A stretch of 64,000 nucleotides of DNA from Stenocarpella maydis (taxonomy: Eukaryota > Ascomycota > Sordariomycetes > Diaporthales > Diaporthaceae), in assembly GCA_002270565.1 (NCBI GenBank), contig NQMI01000004.1, positions 372,001 to 436,000 of the forward strand, in the 5' to 3' direction. Positions 31,474 through 43,515 of the stretch are shown in pieces. Every line of letters begins with the position of its first letter. The stretch's first letter is position 1. The translations under genes were made by a program, and so were the position numbers. The notes beneath the pieces were generated by a model. It was not told where the DNA came from and did no database searches. It saw only the letters and a list, made by a program, of their open reading frames with translations.

Positions 31474-32984
31474 ATGAGGATCTCTGGGACAGCGCTGCTG
31501 CCGCTCCTGCTGGCGACAGCCACAGCCCAGCATGTCAGGCTGCCGGGCCCCGAGGTCGAGCCGCGCTGGGCAACAGCTGACCGCCACGTCTCGCCGAGAG
31601 CCGGTAGCTCGTCATCCTGGCCGTATGGGCCCTTCAGCACAAGGGGCAGGGACATTGTCAACTCACGCGGCGAGGTCATCACCTGGGCTGGTGTTAACTG
31701 GCCCATGAGCGGCGAGACAATGGTTCCCGAGGGTCTGGAGTGGGCCTCCGTGGACGACATCCTCGAGGACGTGGCCAGCGTTGGCTTCAACTTCCTGCGC
31801 ATGGGCTATGCGATTGAGATGATCGACCAGATATACGACCGAGGCGGCCTGGACGTCCCGCTGGAGATCGCCATGGTTCAGGCTCTTGGCTACGTCAACG
31901 GCACAAGGGTCACAAATGAGATCATCTCCAGGAACCCATCCTGGACGCGAGAGACGACACGGTTCGAGATCTGGGGCGACATCGCCAGCACGGCTGCCCA
32001 GAAGGGCTTGTTCGTCCACCCGGACGTGCATACCGGCAAGGCGCAGTGGTGCTGCTCCCACGTCGACGGCGCCTCGTGGTTCGACGACGTCCATTTCAAC
32101 TCGAGCAACTGGCTGCGCGGCCTCTCGTACGTTGCCGAGTGGGCCAAGGACCACCCGAACATCGTCTCAATGTCCCTCCGCAACGAGCTGCGCGAATCGT
32201 GGAACGTCACAGACCTCTACTACAACTGGCAGACTCTCGTCGGCAACATGACGGCGGGCTGCGACGCCATCCACGAGACCAATCCGGACCTCCTCATCAC
32301 CTGGTCGGGGATGCAATACGACCAGGACCTCTCGGCGCTGACGGCGAGGAAGAACATCCTGACCGCGCCGTGCTACAAGTGCACTGCAATCAGGGACGCC
32401 CAGCGGCGCGAGCCCGTCTTCTTTGACCTGGACAGCCATCCCTGGGCCGACAAGCTGGTCTGGGAGCTCCACCTCTACAGCTCGAGCGAGGATGTTGACA
32501 CTGGCTCCTGTGAGATTATCGAGGCGGGGCTGTACCGCAACGGCTTCAATGCGCTCGGGATAGACCCTCCCCCGGCCTGCAACGTCACCAACGACTGTCC
32601 GCCCGCACAGCGTATCACGCCTGTCGTCCTGACCGAGTTCGGACACGCCCAGGACCCCAGCATGTACAACGTCACCCTGCAGAGCTGCCTGAAGGAGTAC
32701 ACCAAGAAGCACTCCATTTCTTGGGCCATGTGGAGTCTTGCTGGTAGCTACCGGATCAGGTCCGGCACTCAAGGGCTCATTGATACTTGTAAGTGACCGG
32801 CGAAGTCATCTCTCCGCCAACGCTGTTATCCCTAAACATGTTCCTCGTGTCAACAAGCACTGACCTGGGTTGTCGGATAGGGGGCCTGACGAACTTCAAC
32901 TGGACCGGGTGGAGTTTCCCTGAGGGTATCGAGGAATACTGGAAACCTTGGGTCGGCGCAATGAACGTGACCAGGTTAAGCTGA
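31474..32984 (+). CDS. Glycoside hydrolase family 5 (cellulase-like) secreted enzyme
   Basis: Exons are 31474-32788 and 32881-32984 (intron 92 bp), encoding 472 residues. The start was chosen at MRISGTALLPLL because it begins a clean signal peptide ending near ATATA; the frame is open upstream only through a GTG. The barrel includes VITWAGVNWPMSGETMVPEG, FNFLRMGYAIEM, the acid/base Glu in SLRNEL (Glu238) and the nucleophile Glu in VVLTEFGH (Glu388), both at expected GH5 positions. The join creates LIDTWGLTNFNWTGWSFPEG, close to the end of the barrel. Several N-glycosylation sites are present. The family acts on beta-1,4-glucans or related polymers; the exact substrate is not deducible. Confidence 0.93.
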
Positions 32985-33267
32985 GTTGGTACTTAGCTCT
33001 AAGTATAGGAACATCTCGCATTCCCAACTCCGCCTGCCCGTAAACCTGTTTTGAAAACAAGTGAAACCCCCTCGTAGCAGTCACCACGGCGCTTAGGCAT
33101 GCCTTTTCTCTCATGAAGACGGGCAAGAATATTTACATTTTGACCGGTCACCACTACTAGGCCACTAATCTCCAGAAAAGCTACTGCATCCCGATTCCCC
33201 AAGTAGTGCCGCTCAAAACGGCCGATTCACCAGCATCACGTTGTGGCAGTACCCTTCGACCTATAGA

Positions 33268-34375
33268 CTAGACCCCGCCCCTATTCAAGGGTCCAAAAGC
33301 CAGATACAGGGGATCCAAGACACGATCAATGACCCAAACACATCCGTTCGACCCACACACCTGCTCCTGTATCCCGGCGTTGTTCAGGAATATCGCGCCG
33401 CCTTCGGCCTGGCTCGCGGTGATGTTGATCCCCGTGAACGCGCTGGCGATGTTGATCGGGCCGCCCGAGAAGTCCAGGTCCGAGAACCTGGCATTTGTGT
33501 CGAGGAGGCCGAAGCTGTAGATCTGCAGCGACACGGGCTGGTTGGACGGCGCCACAGACGCGCCGACTACGTTGTTGGGCAGGCCGACGAACGCGTCGTT
33601 GGATGGCGCGGCAAATATCTGCGGCTTTCCGCCTGCCTTGGCCTGAGCGAGCCGAGAGTTGACCAAGTCCGGGCTGAGCGTCTGCATGATTTCGCGCATC
33701 GTGGTCAGCCGCTCATCGCTGAGCAGGATATCGGCGATGGTCCCGCCCGTCTCGGAAGTGATTGGTGGGGCGGTAGTGTTGCTGATACCAAAGTAGTCTG
33801 TGTATGGGTTCAGGACTTGGTCAATCTGATGAACCACTCCATTCGAGGCAAGCATATCCACAGCGACAATCTTTGCTTGGTCATTTACGAAGATGGCCTG
33901 CTCGCCGCCGACCGCTGCGGCAGATAGAGCAAAGCCCTCAATGGCTATAAAGGGCGAGGCGCCCACCAAGTCTGTCGAGGTGACCAAGCCCTCGGCGATA
34001 TGGGTCCGGATAATAGACTCAAATATTGGGTAGGCGGGCGCCGCAGTCAACGCCTCCACCGTCGCAGGTGGTATCTTATTGATAGCCTGTCGAACGTCAG
34101 CAACGATTCTCTGCTGTGCTACGGTCGCTGCGTGCGGGGCTGTGTGAGCCGAGACTACTCACATCGTTGGTTGGCGCCAGGGCCGTGTAGTTTCTTCCGT
34201 CGAGAACAGAATTAAACCTTTCTTCAAAAGCTGGGTTGCGTCTGCTACCCCCGCTAGCTAGGATGATGGCAGAGAAAGACGACAGCTCTGGGACTGTTGC
34301 GATGGTGGACAATAGGGGCTGGTCTTGAGCAGCGACGATGGCAACTAAGGCTGAGAGCAGATATACGGTAGTCAT
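33268..34375 (-). CDS. Secreted fasciclin (FAS1) domain protein, two domains
   Basis: Exons on the minus strand are 34375-34163 and 34086-33268 (intron 76 bp), encoding 343 residues. A signal peptide (TVYLLSALVAIVAAQ) leads into the first FAS1 domain: LLSTIATVPELSSF, YTALAPTNDAI, then VHQIDQVLNP. The second runs from GGTIADILLSDERL through PQIFAAPSNDAFVG to VWVIDRVLDPL. Each has the H1 (APTND / APSND) and H2 (IDxVL) boxes of the fold. No C-terminal GPI signal is visible. FAS1 proteins act in cell adhesion and wall association. It converges with the GH5 gene, 283 bp away. Confidence 0.92.
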
Positions 34376-35111
34376 GGTTGTAATGGTTTTTGAAATTTCG
34401 AACGCCCGGGAGATCTGCAGATCCAGACTGTCTATCGTCTGTTCTCCTTCCTCAGCTGGCTATTTTATAATATTTATCAAGACTACTTGCCGTACAGTTT
34501 AAGTTGAGTATGTCCGGTCTGGTGAAGCCGTACCCAAGCAAGCAGAATTAGATCAACACTATCAAAAAATGCCGGTCTCTCAATGGAGCTGCGCATTGAA
34601 CTCGTGATGGTAGGAGGCCGTCGGGGATTGGCCCTGCGTGAAGTCTAAATATCTGCAAGGCAACTCCGAGGTGGCAGCCGGCAGCTTGGCCGAGATCTGC
34701 CCCAAGCATTTTCAAAAGCCAGTCGAAGAGGAGTGAGGCTGCTGGGCTGCGAGGACACTTGATGACGAAGGCATGACCTCCGTTGGTGCCATTTAGTGTA
34801 TAGTGTGCCGAAATTTCGTAACAGCGAGGGGCAATAGGGTTTGATGGCTTCCTCTCCCATACGGGGTTATCCTGGTGATAGGCGTAATCAAAGACCAAGA
34901 TCTCGCCGTCTCTCGATCTCGACACGAGGCTTGGCAGGTTTAAATGAGGAGACCCTCAGCAGATTTGGACATCGGCAACGAGCAAGTCTTTTGCTAAGGC
35001 TGCAACCGACATGACTTATAGCGGGCTTGTAGTTCAGAAACTGCCGCAGCACAGCATGTCCAGCCAAAGACGAGTCCGGACATCGCGCGCTCGTCAAGTC
35101 CCCGTAGACGG
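34376..35111. other. Intergenic, no firm gene
   Basis: Between the FAS1 promoter and the end of EMC4. A minus-strand frame at 34548-34925 is open for 125 codons, but its first ATG comes only at codon 72, and no acceptor gives it a convincing upstream exon. Confidence 0.45.
34463..34469 (-). promoter_or_regulatory. TATA-like element upstream of FAS1 gene
   Basis: TATAAAA on the minus strand, about 90 bp before the ATG at 34375. Confidence 0.45.
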
Positions 35112-35814
35112 TCACAACGCAACTGCAGAGGACTCCAGGGGCTCCCGTTGGGCCTCCCACATAAGCCAGTCTGACCGCGTTGTCCTGTTCGTGCCGTTAG
35201 CAGGCTGCCAAGGGACAATAGGTTGGGAGCGACTCACGGTAATAGACCCATCGCATTAACCTTCCATACCCCCACGGCCAAGGCGACCAGCTGCATGACA
35301 ACGTAGGCAAGCTTGACCTGCAGCATCTTGGACTTGTTCGTCTCGGTCTCAAACCTCTCGAAGGCCTGGTTGGTGCCCAGCAGACCAGCGATGGGATTCT
35401 TGAAAGCCATGAAAACCATCATGATGCTGAAAATCTGCAGCGAGTTTCCGGACATATACATCATGATAGCCGTCATGGGCAGACTCTTGACAGGCGCCAG
35501 CGCCACCTCCCAGGCCTTCTTGAGCTTTAGTGTATCCATCTCCTCTGGTGTCGCTTGCTTCCGCGGTTGGGCTTTTGTGTCTTTGGAGGCATCGCGCTGC
35601 TTCTGTTGGCCTTGTCAGCAAATTGCTACACGCCTGCAACGCGACTGAGGACGGGAAGGGGCCGCGGCTGAGGGCAGCATACCTTGGAGGTAGGTGCTTG
35701 TGATGGGTAGCCTGGAGGGTCGGGAATCCCGTTCGCCTTGGACCTGTACGGAGGCGGCGAATTCAGACCCAACACCCAGCTTGGAGGGTTTGGCCGTGGC
35801 TTAAGTTCCGACAT
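35112..35814 (-). CDS. EMC4: ER membrane protein complex subunit 4
   Basis: Exons on the minus strand are 35814-35683, 35602-35238 and 35184-35112 (introns 80 and 53 bp), encoding 189 residues. Splicing gives the typical EMC4 layout. First is a Pro-rich N-terminus (PNPPSWVLGLNSPPPYR), then a basic linker (KKQRDASKDTKAQPRKQ), LKLKKAWEVALAPVK, and two membrane helices (ITAIMMYMSGNSLQIFSIMM region and LAYVVMQLVALAVGVWKVNA). It ends in LLPTTRSDWLMWE, the family C-terminus. The EMC inserts and stabilises multipass and tail-anchored proteins in the ER membrane; EMC4 lines the insertion groove. Identification is firm because all three exons carry conserved blocks. Confidence 0.95.
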
Positions 35815-36933
35815 GGTTCCAACGTGCCGTCCTGTCCTTGGGGGGGGTGAGGCTGAGGCTGCAGCCAAGGATGAGAACGAGGTTGTGGGCCGAGCTGGTG
35901 TGCTGCGAGAGTATCCACGACGGTATAGAGAGCAAGAGTTGACGTTGCGACTACGTTGCGACAATGGAGAGCCCTCCAGTACTACCGTCGATGTCTCGGG
36001 TAATCAGCCTGGTCTAATCTAGAAGTAGTGTGGGTAGCTCCACAGAGCTGCAGGCTGTGAGTATACTAGTGTGGTACCCTATAGAGCAGAATGGCAGCTG
36101 AAGCTAGGGCGTTTCGAGAGGACGTGCGTCAACGCTGCCCCACCAGCCGCCGCGGGCTTCGGCTCAGTCCTCAGTCAGGGGCCAAGTCCAGAGTGCGTCT
36201 TATTAGTCTGCTAATAATCCAGCCTGGCAACGTCGCTTTATTACGAATCCATCCTCAACGTGGTGCTGCCGGATTGAGGAACGGACAGTTGGGCCTACGA
36301 CACGAGCTTGGGACATCTTGACAATAAAGACGTTGGCATCCGAGCAACCAGGCCAGCCACCAGAGCGACACGGTCTCTGACATTGCGCAACACCAGAGAA
36401 GACCGAATCCTAGCCACGACAGCAACGCCCACGCCCTGCCCGAGTTCCGACCGCGCTGCATACCGAGCATACCCAAGCAAGCAGCAATATATCGCATCCC
36501 AACCCCGAAGGACTTGCAAAGCGGGAAACGGCGCAGGGGACTGAGCAGGATTTGCCCCGCGGACTACTGCAGCCCAGAACACTTGCGCGCACGCGACGAA
36601 CCAGCCAAGACTCAAGACACGGCCGGGATAGCATCTTGCAAGGTGGACGAGTGCCACAGCAGCCCAGTCAGGGGTCTCGCTACCTGTCCAGCCATCCTCG
36701 GACTGGCTTGGCTTGCGCCTCGCTGGGGTCTGCCACCTCTCGCTATCGACCTGCCGCGCCATCGCCAATCGCAGCCCTGATCTCAAACATTGGGGACCTG
36801 GTCCGTCGTAGAACCTACCGTCCATCTCCCCCAGCGAGCAGGGCCACCTCCGACCGCGCGATATCAACCACACGACCTGCAGCGCCACCTCCACCCCGTA
36901 CCATCTACAGTCAGAGGGCCGACCGTCGAGACC
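35815..36933. other. Divergent promoter / long 5'UTR region
   Basis: 1.1 kb between EMC4 (minus) and the AP-1 beta gene (plus). Frames such as 36552-36959 overlap the 5' leader and the start codon of the adaptin gene, and are rejected. The stretch near 36840-36933 is C-rich as in fungal leaders. Confidence 0.5.
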
Positions 36934-39712
36934 ATGGCCAGCGCCCAGGGCGGAGGTGACTCCAAGCTGTTCGCTCGGGTAAGCACAAGCGTTCCTCTTT
37001 GCTGCCTCTCCTTCGACCTACACCACGTCTCAGTCTGTGCTGCTTGCTTTCCCCCTCTCCTGTGATTACTGTGTCTCGGAATGCAGTGTTCGCATCGGCC
37101 TATTTCCTGTGTCACTTGAGCTGAAGCCTTTGTTCTTCCGCCTTGGTTTCACTTCTCCGTTCTCCTCTGGCGCTGTCAGGCTCTTGATGCGGCATGACAT
37201 GCACCCTGCCCCCCTTTGATGTCAATCCTCCTTCCTCACCGTGCCTCCCCTTACCGCGATCCCTCCACCGCATCACATCCATCCTCCCGACGCGAGCATG
37301 AGACAGCACGCCAACCCCAACTGGCCGACATGTATCTGGCATACCTGCCCCCAACGGCTTCGGCCTCGTATCATAACAGCAACTCACGCATAAGACAACA
37401 GGGCAAGGTAGCGGAGCTACGTCTAGAGCTGAACAGCGGCGGGAAAAAGGACAAGAACTTCTCGGCCAAAAAGGTTGCTCTCAAGAAGATCGTTGCGAAC
37501 ATGACCATGAGCAACAACGACATGGTCGCCTTGTTCCCGGATATAATCAGCTGCATGAACATACCGAGCCTCGAGATCAAGAAGATGTAAGAGCTGGTAG
37601 TTAGGGATTTTGTGGGACCGGCACGCGGAAGCTAATTATGCGTCGTGCTAGGTGCTTCTTATTCCTCGTGAACTATGCGAGAATGCGGACAGAGATCGCT
37701 GTCAAGGCAATACCTGTGCTGGAGCATGTGCGTACAGCCTTGGGCACCGCTTGTGGTCTTTTTGAGCACCGGCGCACAGTAGCTGACCCTATTACAGGAC
37801 ATGGATGATGCCAATCCCCTCGTCAGAGCGCTCGCCCTGCGCACCATGTCATACATCCACGTACGGGAATACGTCGAGGCTACAGTGCCACTTGTGAAGA
37901 GACTACTGCAGGACTTGGATCCATACGTACGCAAGACCGCGGCGTATTGCGTCGCAAAACTCTACGACCACGACAGGCATATGGTCGAGCGTTCCGATCT
38001 CATCGACAGACTCAATGGCTTATTGCGGGATGATAACCCCACGGTAGTGGCAAGCGCCCTGGCAAGCCTGATGGATATTTGGGAAAGAAGCGATGCTATT
38101 AAGCTTACCATCGACTACTCCAATGCTTCCAAAATGGTTGCCATTCTCCCAGACTGCTCCGAGTAAGATCACCTCAGGCCTGCCTGGCTGTTGGAGGCTT
38201 TGTCTAACAGTTCACAGATGGGGCCAAACCTACATATTAGAAGCTCTCATGTCCTACGTGCCTCAGGAGTCAGGAGAGGCCCTGTTGCTTGCTGAGCGCA
38301 TCGCGCCGCGACTCTCTCACTCTAATTCGGCCGTGGTCCTAACATGCATAAGAGTCATTCTTTACCTCATGAACTATATCGCCGACGAGAGGCAAGTATC
38401 CGCGCTTTGCAGGAAACTTTCGCCACCCCTGGTGACACTGCTAGCCAAGGGTCCAGAGGTGCAATACCTTGCTCTGCGAAACGCGTTACTCATGCTTCAG
38501 AGGCGCCCGGACGTCTTGAGGAACGATATCCGAGTATTTTTCTGCAAATATAACGACCCCATCTACGTCAAGGTCACCAAGCTTGAGCTGATATTCATGC
38601 TCGCGACTGAGAAGAACATCGACGAGGTTCTGACCGAGCTGCGGGAATATGCGACGGAAATCGATGTTCACTTCGTGCGCAAGGCGGTCCGAGCTATCGG
38701 CAAACTCGCGATAAAGATTGAGCCGGCTGCTAGGCGGTGTATCAACCTTCTTTTGGAGCTGGTCGCCACCAAGATTACATATATCGTGCAAGAGGCAACA
38801 GTGGTCATTCGGAACATTTTCAGGAAATATCCCAACCAGTACGAGTCCATCATCGGGACGCTGTGTGAGCATCTGGACAGCCTGGACGAGCCCGAGGCCA
38901 AGGCAGCTATGGTCTGGGTCATTGGGCAGTATGCAAGTCGCATAGAGAATAGCGACGTGCTCCTGGAGGATTTCCTTTTCTCCTTTGCAGAGGAGCCGGT
39001 CGAGGTGCAACTGGCACTTCTCACTGCAACGGTCAAGCTCTTCATACAAAGACCTACCAAGGGCCAGGAGCTCGTCCCCAAGGTCCTGAAATGGGCGACG
39101 GAAGAAACGGACAACCCAGACCTTCGCGAGCGGGCGTACATGTACTGGCGCCTCCTCTCGACCGACATGAACCTAGCAAAACAGGTCGTCATGGGTGAGA
39201 AGCCACCAGTCACTGCGGAATCCGAGCGCCTGGATCCACAAACGCTCGAGGAGATGTGCCTCAACGTCGGCACCCTCGCGACCGTATATCTAAAGCCCGT
39301 GCAGACCGTTTTTCGCAACGCCCGTCCGCGGCGGCTGATAGACTCGCCAGCCCTTCAGAAACATAACCTCCCGGTAGGCTCTGGGCCTTTGGCTGGTTTC
39401 GACACCAACAAATCCTTGTCTCAATTCGGATATGGGGGGCAGCCATCGGATGTAGATCCGAGGGATCGCGTGGCGGCCGCGCCAAACGGCGACGGCAACC
39501 TCGCGCAGGCGGTCAACGACGCCGACGCGTACTTTGCCGGCATCGGCAGCCAGCAGATGCAGGCCATGCGCATCCAGGATGTGGACGGCGATAATACCTT
39601 TGGCGGCGGTAGCGGCCACGAGGCAGGATATGTGGTAAATCAGTATGCGCCGCAGCAGGTGTTCCAGCCGGCACAGGGCGTGGGGTCGAACGGGGATTTG
39701 CTGATGTTCTAG
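36934..39712 (+). CDS. APL2: AP-1 clathrin adaptor complex, beta subunit
   Basis: Exons are 36934-36978, 37402-37586, 37652-37727, 37798-38162 and 38218-39712, encoding 721 residues; all phases agree. The 15-codon first exon joins, across a 423-bp intron, to GKVAELRLELNSGGKK, the beta-adaptin N-terminus. The armadillo-like trunk follows (KKVALKKIVANMTMSNND, VRALALRTMSYIHVREYVE, PYVRKTAAYCVAKLYD, CDS-wide to about residue 590) and then a Gly/Gln/Asn-rich hinge ending SNGDLLMF. No ear domain follows, as usual for fungal AP-1 beta. It works with gamma, mu1 and sigma1 at the trans-Golgi/endosome for clathrin-dependent sorting. Sequence features favour AP-1 over AP-2 beta. Confidence 0.96.
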
Positions 39713-40577
39713 TGAGGACATCGCTACCTCGAGGGTGACCCATGCTTCTTATGAGCAAATGTTTGATAACACTTAGTCGGGGTGTGTACCTAGGTATATA
39801 AAGACAATAATTACATTCAAAGGGGAAACTGCCCATCCTACTTGTGCTCAGCGCGCCCAACAAGCATATCACTTCCCAAAATGCCCGATTTGCATTGTGG
39901 ACCTAGGTAGAAGATGTATAACTATAACGAAAACGGTAGGTATTAGCCTTGACAACCTAAACTATGTATCAACAATGACTACCCAAGTACACTTTGGTAT
40001 CTGTATTTTGGGAATTTGGAAGATACTAGGAGCAGCTTTCTATAACGAACAGATCAAGTTCTTCCACGTTAAAATCTTTCCAGGGCATCTTTAATTATAT
40101 GCCTCAGAATGAATGATCATTTTGCCGCACCGCCCTGCGTGTAAGTGTCGAGGACGGTTTTGTGGAGACAATGAATACCGTAACTTGCGTGATTCCAAAA
40201 AAGATCATGATGATACTTGGCCATGACGGATTTGCACGCTGATGAGTCTGGAATAGGCGCTGCACCAAGTCCCTACTTATTTAAGCATTGATATTTGGGC
40301 ATTTTTGCTCTTACATCTCATGAAATAAGAGTGAGGGTGATGAGAAGTCCTCAAAGTGGGTCGAGGACGAAATACGCTTTAAACCGCCAGTGCTTGGGTG
40401 TGAAATAATATTTCCAAAATGCGTTTGGCCCGTTGTGGTCAATCCTGCCCGACCCAGGTGATACCGGAGCAGACTTGCAAAACCAGATCCCATATTTGTT
40501 CAATACAAGGCATTTGGCCAGACACTTTCATACCCCGCCCTGTAAGGCTACGTAGGTAAGGAATCGCGGTTTTCTTT
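39713..40577. other. Convergent intergenic region, AT-rich
   Basis: 865 bp. It holds TACCTAGGTA followed by TATATAAAG at 39787-39801 and a near copy at 39901. No gene seen. Confidence 0.5.
39787..39801 (+). repeat. TACCTAGGTA palindrome (copy 4) fused to TATATAAAG
   Basis: Same palindrome plus TATA word as upstream of the GH5 gene (31351), but here 75 bp downstream of the adaptin stop codon with no plus-strand gene following. Confidence 0.6.
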
Positions 40578-41027
40578 TCAAAGGTCTCCCCAGTACGTAT
40601 GTGTAGTATTGTTATCTCGCTTCTTCCTGCGCTCCCCATCTGTGTCCTGGCTAGCATTACTCCGTGGGTTGCAGCACTCGAGATCATGGCCGTGTTGATC
40701 GTTCTCCAACATACTATCCTGAGAGTCTCGTGATGGCACAGTGGGCTTCTGCGTCGGATCATGGCTGCGCTTCCCAAACAGAAGCCAGGCGAGGACGATG
40801 ACCGCGAGACCTACGGCACCACCGATGGGACCGCCTATCACGCCGCCTAGGTAGTGACCTGTGTGGCCGATTTCTGGGCCTTGATCGACATTCGAAGTGT
40901 TGGCAACTAGGAGTTTTTCGACTTTTCAGTCAGCCTGCTCGGCCAGAAGCGTAACCCATAACTTACCGGTGCTATTGTAGCCAGGGAAAGTCAAGTTCCC
41001 AGGTAAGGGTGAACCTGAGTCGCTCAT
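40578..41027 (-). CDS. Small single-pass membrane protein (129 aa), unknown function
   Basis: Exons on the minus strand are 41027-40967 and 40906-40578 (intron 60 bp with GGCTGAC branch site), in phase, encoding 129 residues. The N-terminal ~45 residues are polar with three N-glycosylation sequons (NLT, NST, NTS) and no cleavable signal. A Gly-rich transmembrane helix follows (GGVIGGPIGGAVGLAVIVLA, then WLLFGKR), with basic residues after it, giving an N-out, C-in type III topology. The C-terminal ~65 residues are a Ser/Asp/Arg/Lys-rich tail. The layout resembles the transmembrane/tail part of fungal wall-stress sensors (WSC/SKG6 type) without their extracellular domain. No family assigned. 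Both exons show features of one protein, which supports the join. Confidence 0.72.
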
Positions 41028-41731
41028 CTTTGCGCACTTCAGACAAACGGATTCTTGCTCAATAATAGCCGTACTATGCGAGATTCGGCTCTTAGCCTGC
41101 AGTAAAATTTGGTTTATTCTTAGATTTTAGCTAACCATGTAATGTCGCTGGAGGCCAGCGTCCAAGGACCAGTGGAAGGCCACTCATATGAGATCAATAT
41201 AAGCCGCCCTGTAGAACAAGCGCCTGGAATTGTCTGGGAGAGCGGGCGGCTCTCGTCTCAGACCCATGGCTTTCGGTGATATTCGTGGAAATAAAGACCT
41301 TCGGGGGCTTAAGCGGTCTTAGACAATGTGGAAGTGAGAAGACCGAGCTCGCGTAATCAACACATCCGGCGAATCTTGGTAGTCGATGTGAAGTGCACCG
41401 TCATTGGGACCTTCATCGGATGGTTTAAGCGACATTTGGACGCCCATTGTACTACAGCAGAGACGCGATTGAGATCCCAGACACCGGGAGGCGGCGCCGG
41501 GGATAGCCGCATGCGAGGATCCTGCCGTTGAAGCATCTCGGACAGGCCGAGGTAGAGCAGGTGAAGCTATTCTCGAGCAATCTGAGATACAGTGTGGAAA
41601 GCCCCGACAAGGGCCCTGGGAGCTATTCGTCAAATACTTAAGTGCTACAGCTTGAATAAGCGTGGAGGCGGTTCGCTTTTATCACTCGCTCCGCTCGCTC
41701 CTCTAGCAAAACCCCTCCACGCCACTAAGTA

Positions 41732-41940
41732 GGGCCTTTCGGGTGCTCAGAGGAAGGGCCCTCACGTACCCAGAGGAGGGACCTCCACGTACCCAGAGGA
41801 AGGGCTTCCACAAGGGCCCTTCGCATGCCCAGAGGAGGGTCCTCCACATGCCCGGAGAGAGAGCCCTCCGTATATCCAGAGAGAGGGTCCTCCGCGTGCC
41901 CAGAGAGTGAGCCCTTATATACATCCAGACGGTGGGCCGC
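41732..41940. repeat. Minisatellite, 23-25 bp unit, about 8-9 degenerate copies
   Basis: Tandem units of the form GGGYCCTCCACGTGCCCAGA plus GGA/GAG, 23-25 bp each, including one truncated unit near 41803-41817. Copies differ mainly by transitions. It gives false repetitive ORFs on the minus strand (GPSSGYVRAL-like). Confidence 0.8.
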
Positions 41941-43505
41941 CATTCCCAGGGACCCGGGACCCTCTAGGTTAGGGTTCTCCACGGACCAATCGGCATGCAA
42001 ACATTATCTAGCCTCTAATTAGTAGAATTTTGCGAGCCGTCTGGGCAGTGTGGTATGTCAAGATCCCGCTCATAAAGACTATTCTGGAGGACTAGCATAG
42101 GCATCCCCGGGTGGGCGGCGGCTTCTAGACATTCCTCGTGAATGCTAGATAGCAGGATTTGCAATCTAGTCCCGTAGAGACCACTTTTTCAGCCATACTG
42201 TAGTCGCGCCATGGGGGACGGTAGATCGAGTATACTTCGTAGAGCCGAGAGCAAGCCACCACCATGCCAAGATAGGTCCTGATTGTCGACGTGGAACGCC
42301 ACAAGCCCGCAGTGCCGGTAAACAAGCACTCACGCTACGCGACGCTACCTTTTACACTCCCCTCTTCGGCGCTTCCCAGCCGTTGACAGTTGCGATGCCA
42401 GGGCCTCAATAGACTGGCGGCGTGGCCGGCGGCCTGCTAGCCTCTCGAAGCCTTTTCTTGTCATGTGTCTGGGTCGGACGACATGTATGCATGTGAACCT
42501 GGTGTGCAAGGGCATGCTGTTGGTAGCCGGTACGGTAGCATTCGAGCCCCCCCACACCACAAGACGGCACAGCGTGACAGCTGCGTCTCTTGGGAGGAAT
42601 TAAACATCAAACAAAGCAGCTGGTAGATTGGTGAGCGGAACTGGCTGCCGCTGGCTGATACTGCCTCGGTGGGATGGGGTGGACCTTGTTCCCGGGTCGC
42701 GGGTTCTCCCAAGACGTGCATGTCTGCTCAAACGGGGCCTGAGCACGCACTTGGCAGCTGGCTCCCCACATGTGCAGAGCCAGGGTGGCAGGGTGGGCAC
42801 CCGTGAAAGGTGCCGATTTGTTTAGCAGCGTCTAGTGCCTGAAACATGGGCATGTGGCTATGGGTCGATATGCACATACCTAGGCAACAAGCAGCCAGCA
42901 GCAGTCGAGATGGGCGTGGTGGCTGAGGAAGAGCATGTGTGCGTCACAAAGCTCCTGAAACGAGCGAGTGGGCAGGGCTTGGTGTTGCTGCTCTGTACAC
43001 TAATTATTGTGAATGCCCGTCCGAGTGATTACACTGATGAGTGTAGTTGGAAAAAACGGGGTGGTGGTTCTCGGAAGACCAAGGAACGAGCCGTCGAGGA
43101 ACCACCTAGGCCCACCTAATTCCGAGTGTAATTAACCCACCCAGGCTGCCAGGGCGATACACTACTGTATGTAGGATAGAGTTCCTCGGTACATGGTACA
43201 TAGGCTTGGGGCCTCCTCCTCCTTCTCTTCACCCTCTTCCAAGGACCCCCGGCTGAAGGGGTCGCAAGTTCGTGTTTGTTCATTTTCATGACACGAGTCA
43301 CGGGTCCAGTAAGGTCAGAGCACAAGTCGCCTATGCATAACAGGCACGATCCCTATTGTGGCCATGTTCTCGTCCTTATCTGGCCTGTCTGTCTGACTAA
43401 ACATGCTAGCTCTGGCCTGTATTGGGCTAGTTATGGTGTGCACCGAAGCCAGCGCCTTGAAAGAAGGGACCGTTAAACGACTTAGCATGTACCTACCTAC
43501 TTAAG

Positions 43506-43515
43506 TACCTAGGTA
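43506..43515. repeat. TACCTAGGTA palindrome, copy 5, within a larger inverted repeat
   Basis: Exact copy embedded in a 32-bp block (43489-43520) made only of GTACCTACC, TTAAGTA and AGGTAGGTAC words, nearly self-complementary. Confidence 0.65.

Noticed and set aside
34548..34925. Minus-strand ORF of 125 codons between EMC4 and FAS1
   Set aside because: Starts at GTG with its first ATG at codon 72; no upstream exon joins in frame. A decayed exon cannot be excluded.
36552..36959. Plus-strand ORF of 135 codons
   Set aside because: Lies in the adaptin leader and overlaps its start codon in another frame; basic/Pro-rich without motif.
41703..42000. Minus-strand repetitive ORFs
   Set aside because: Produced by the minisatellite; unit length varies between 23 and 25 bp, so the frame is not maintained between units.
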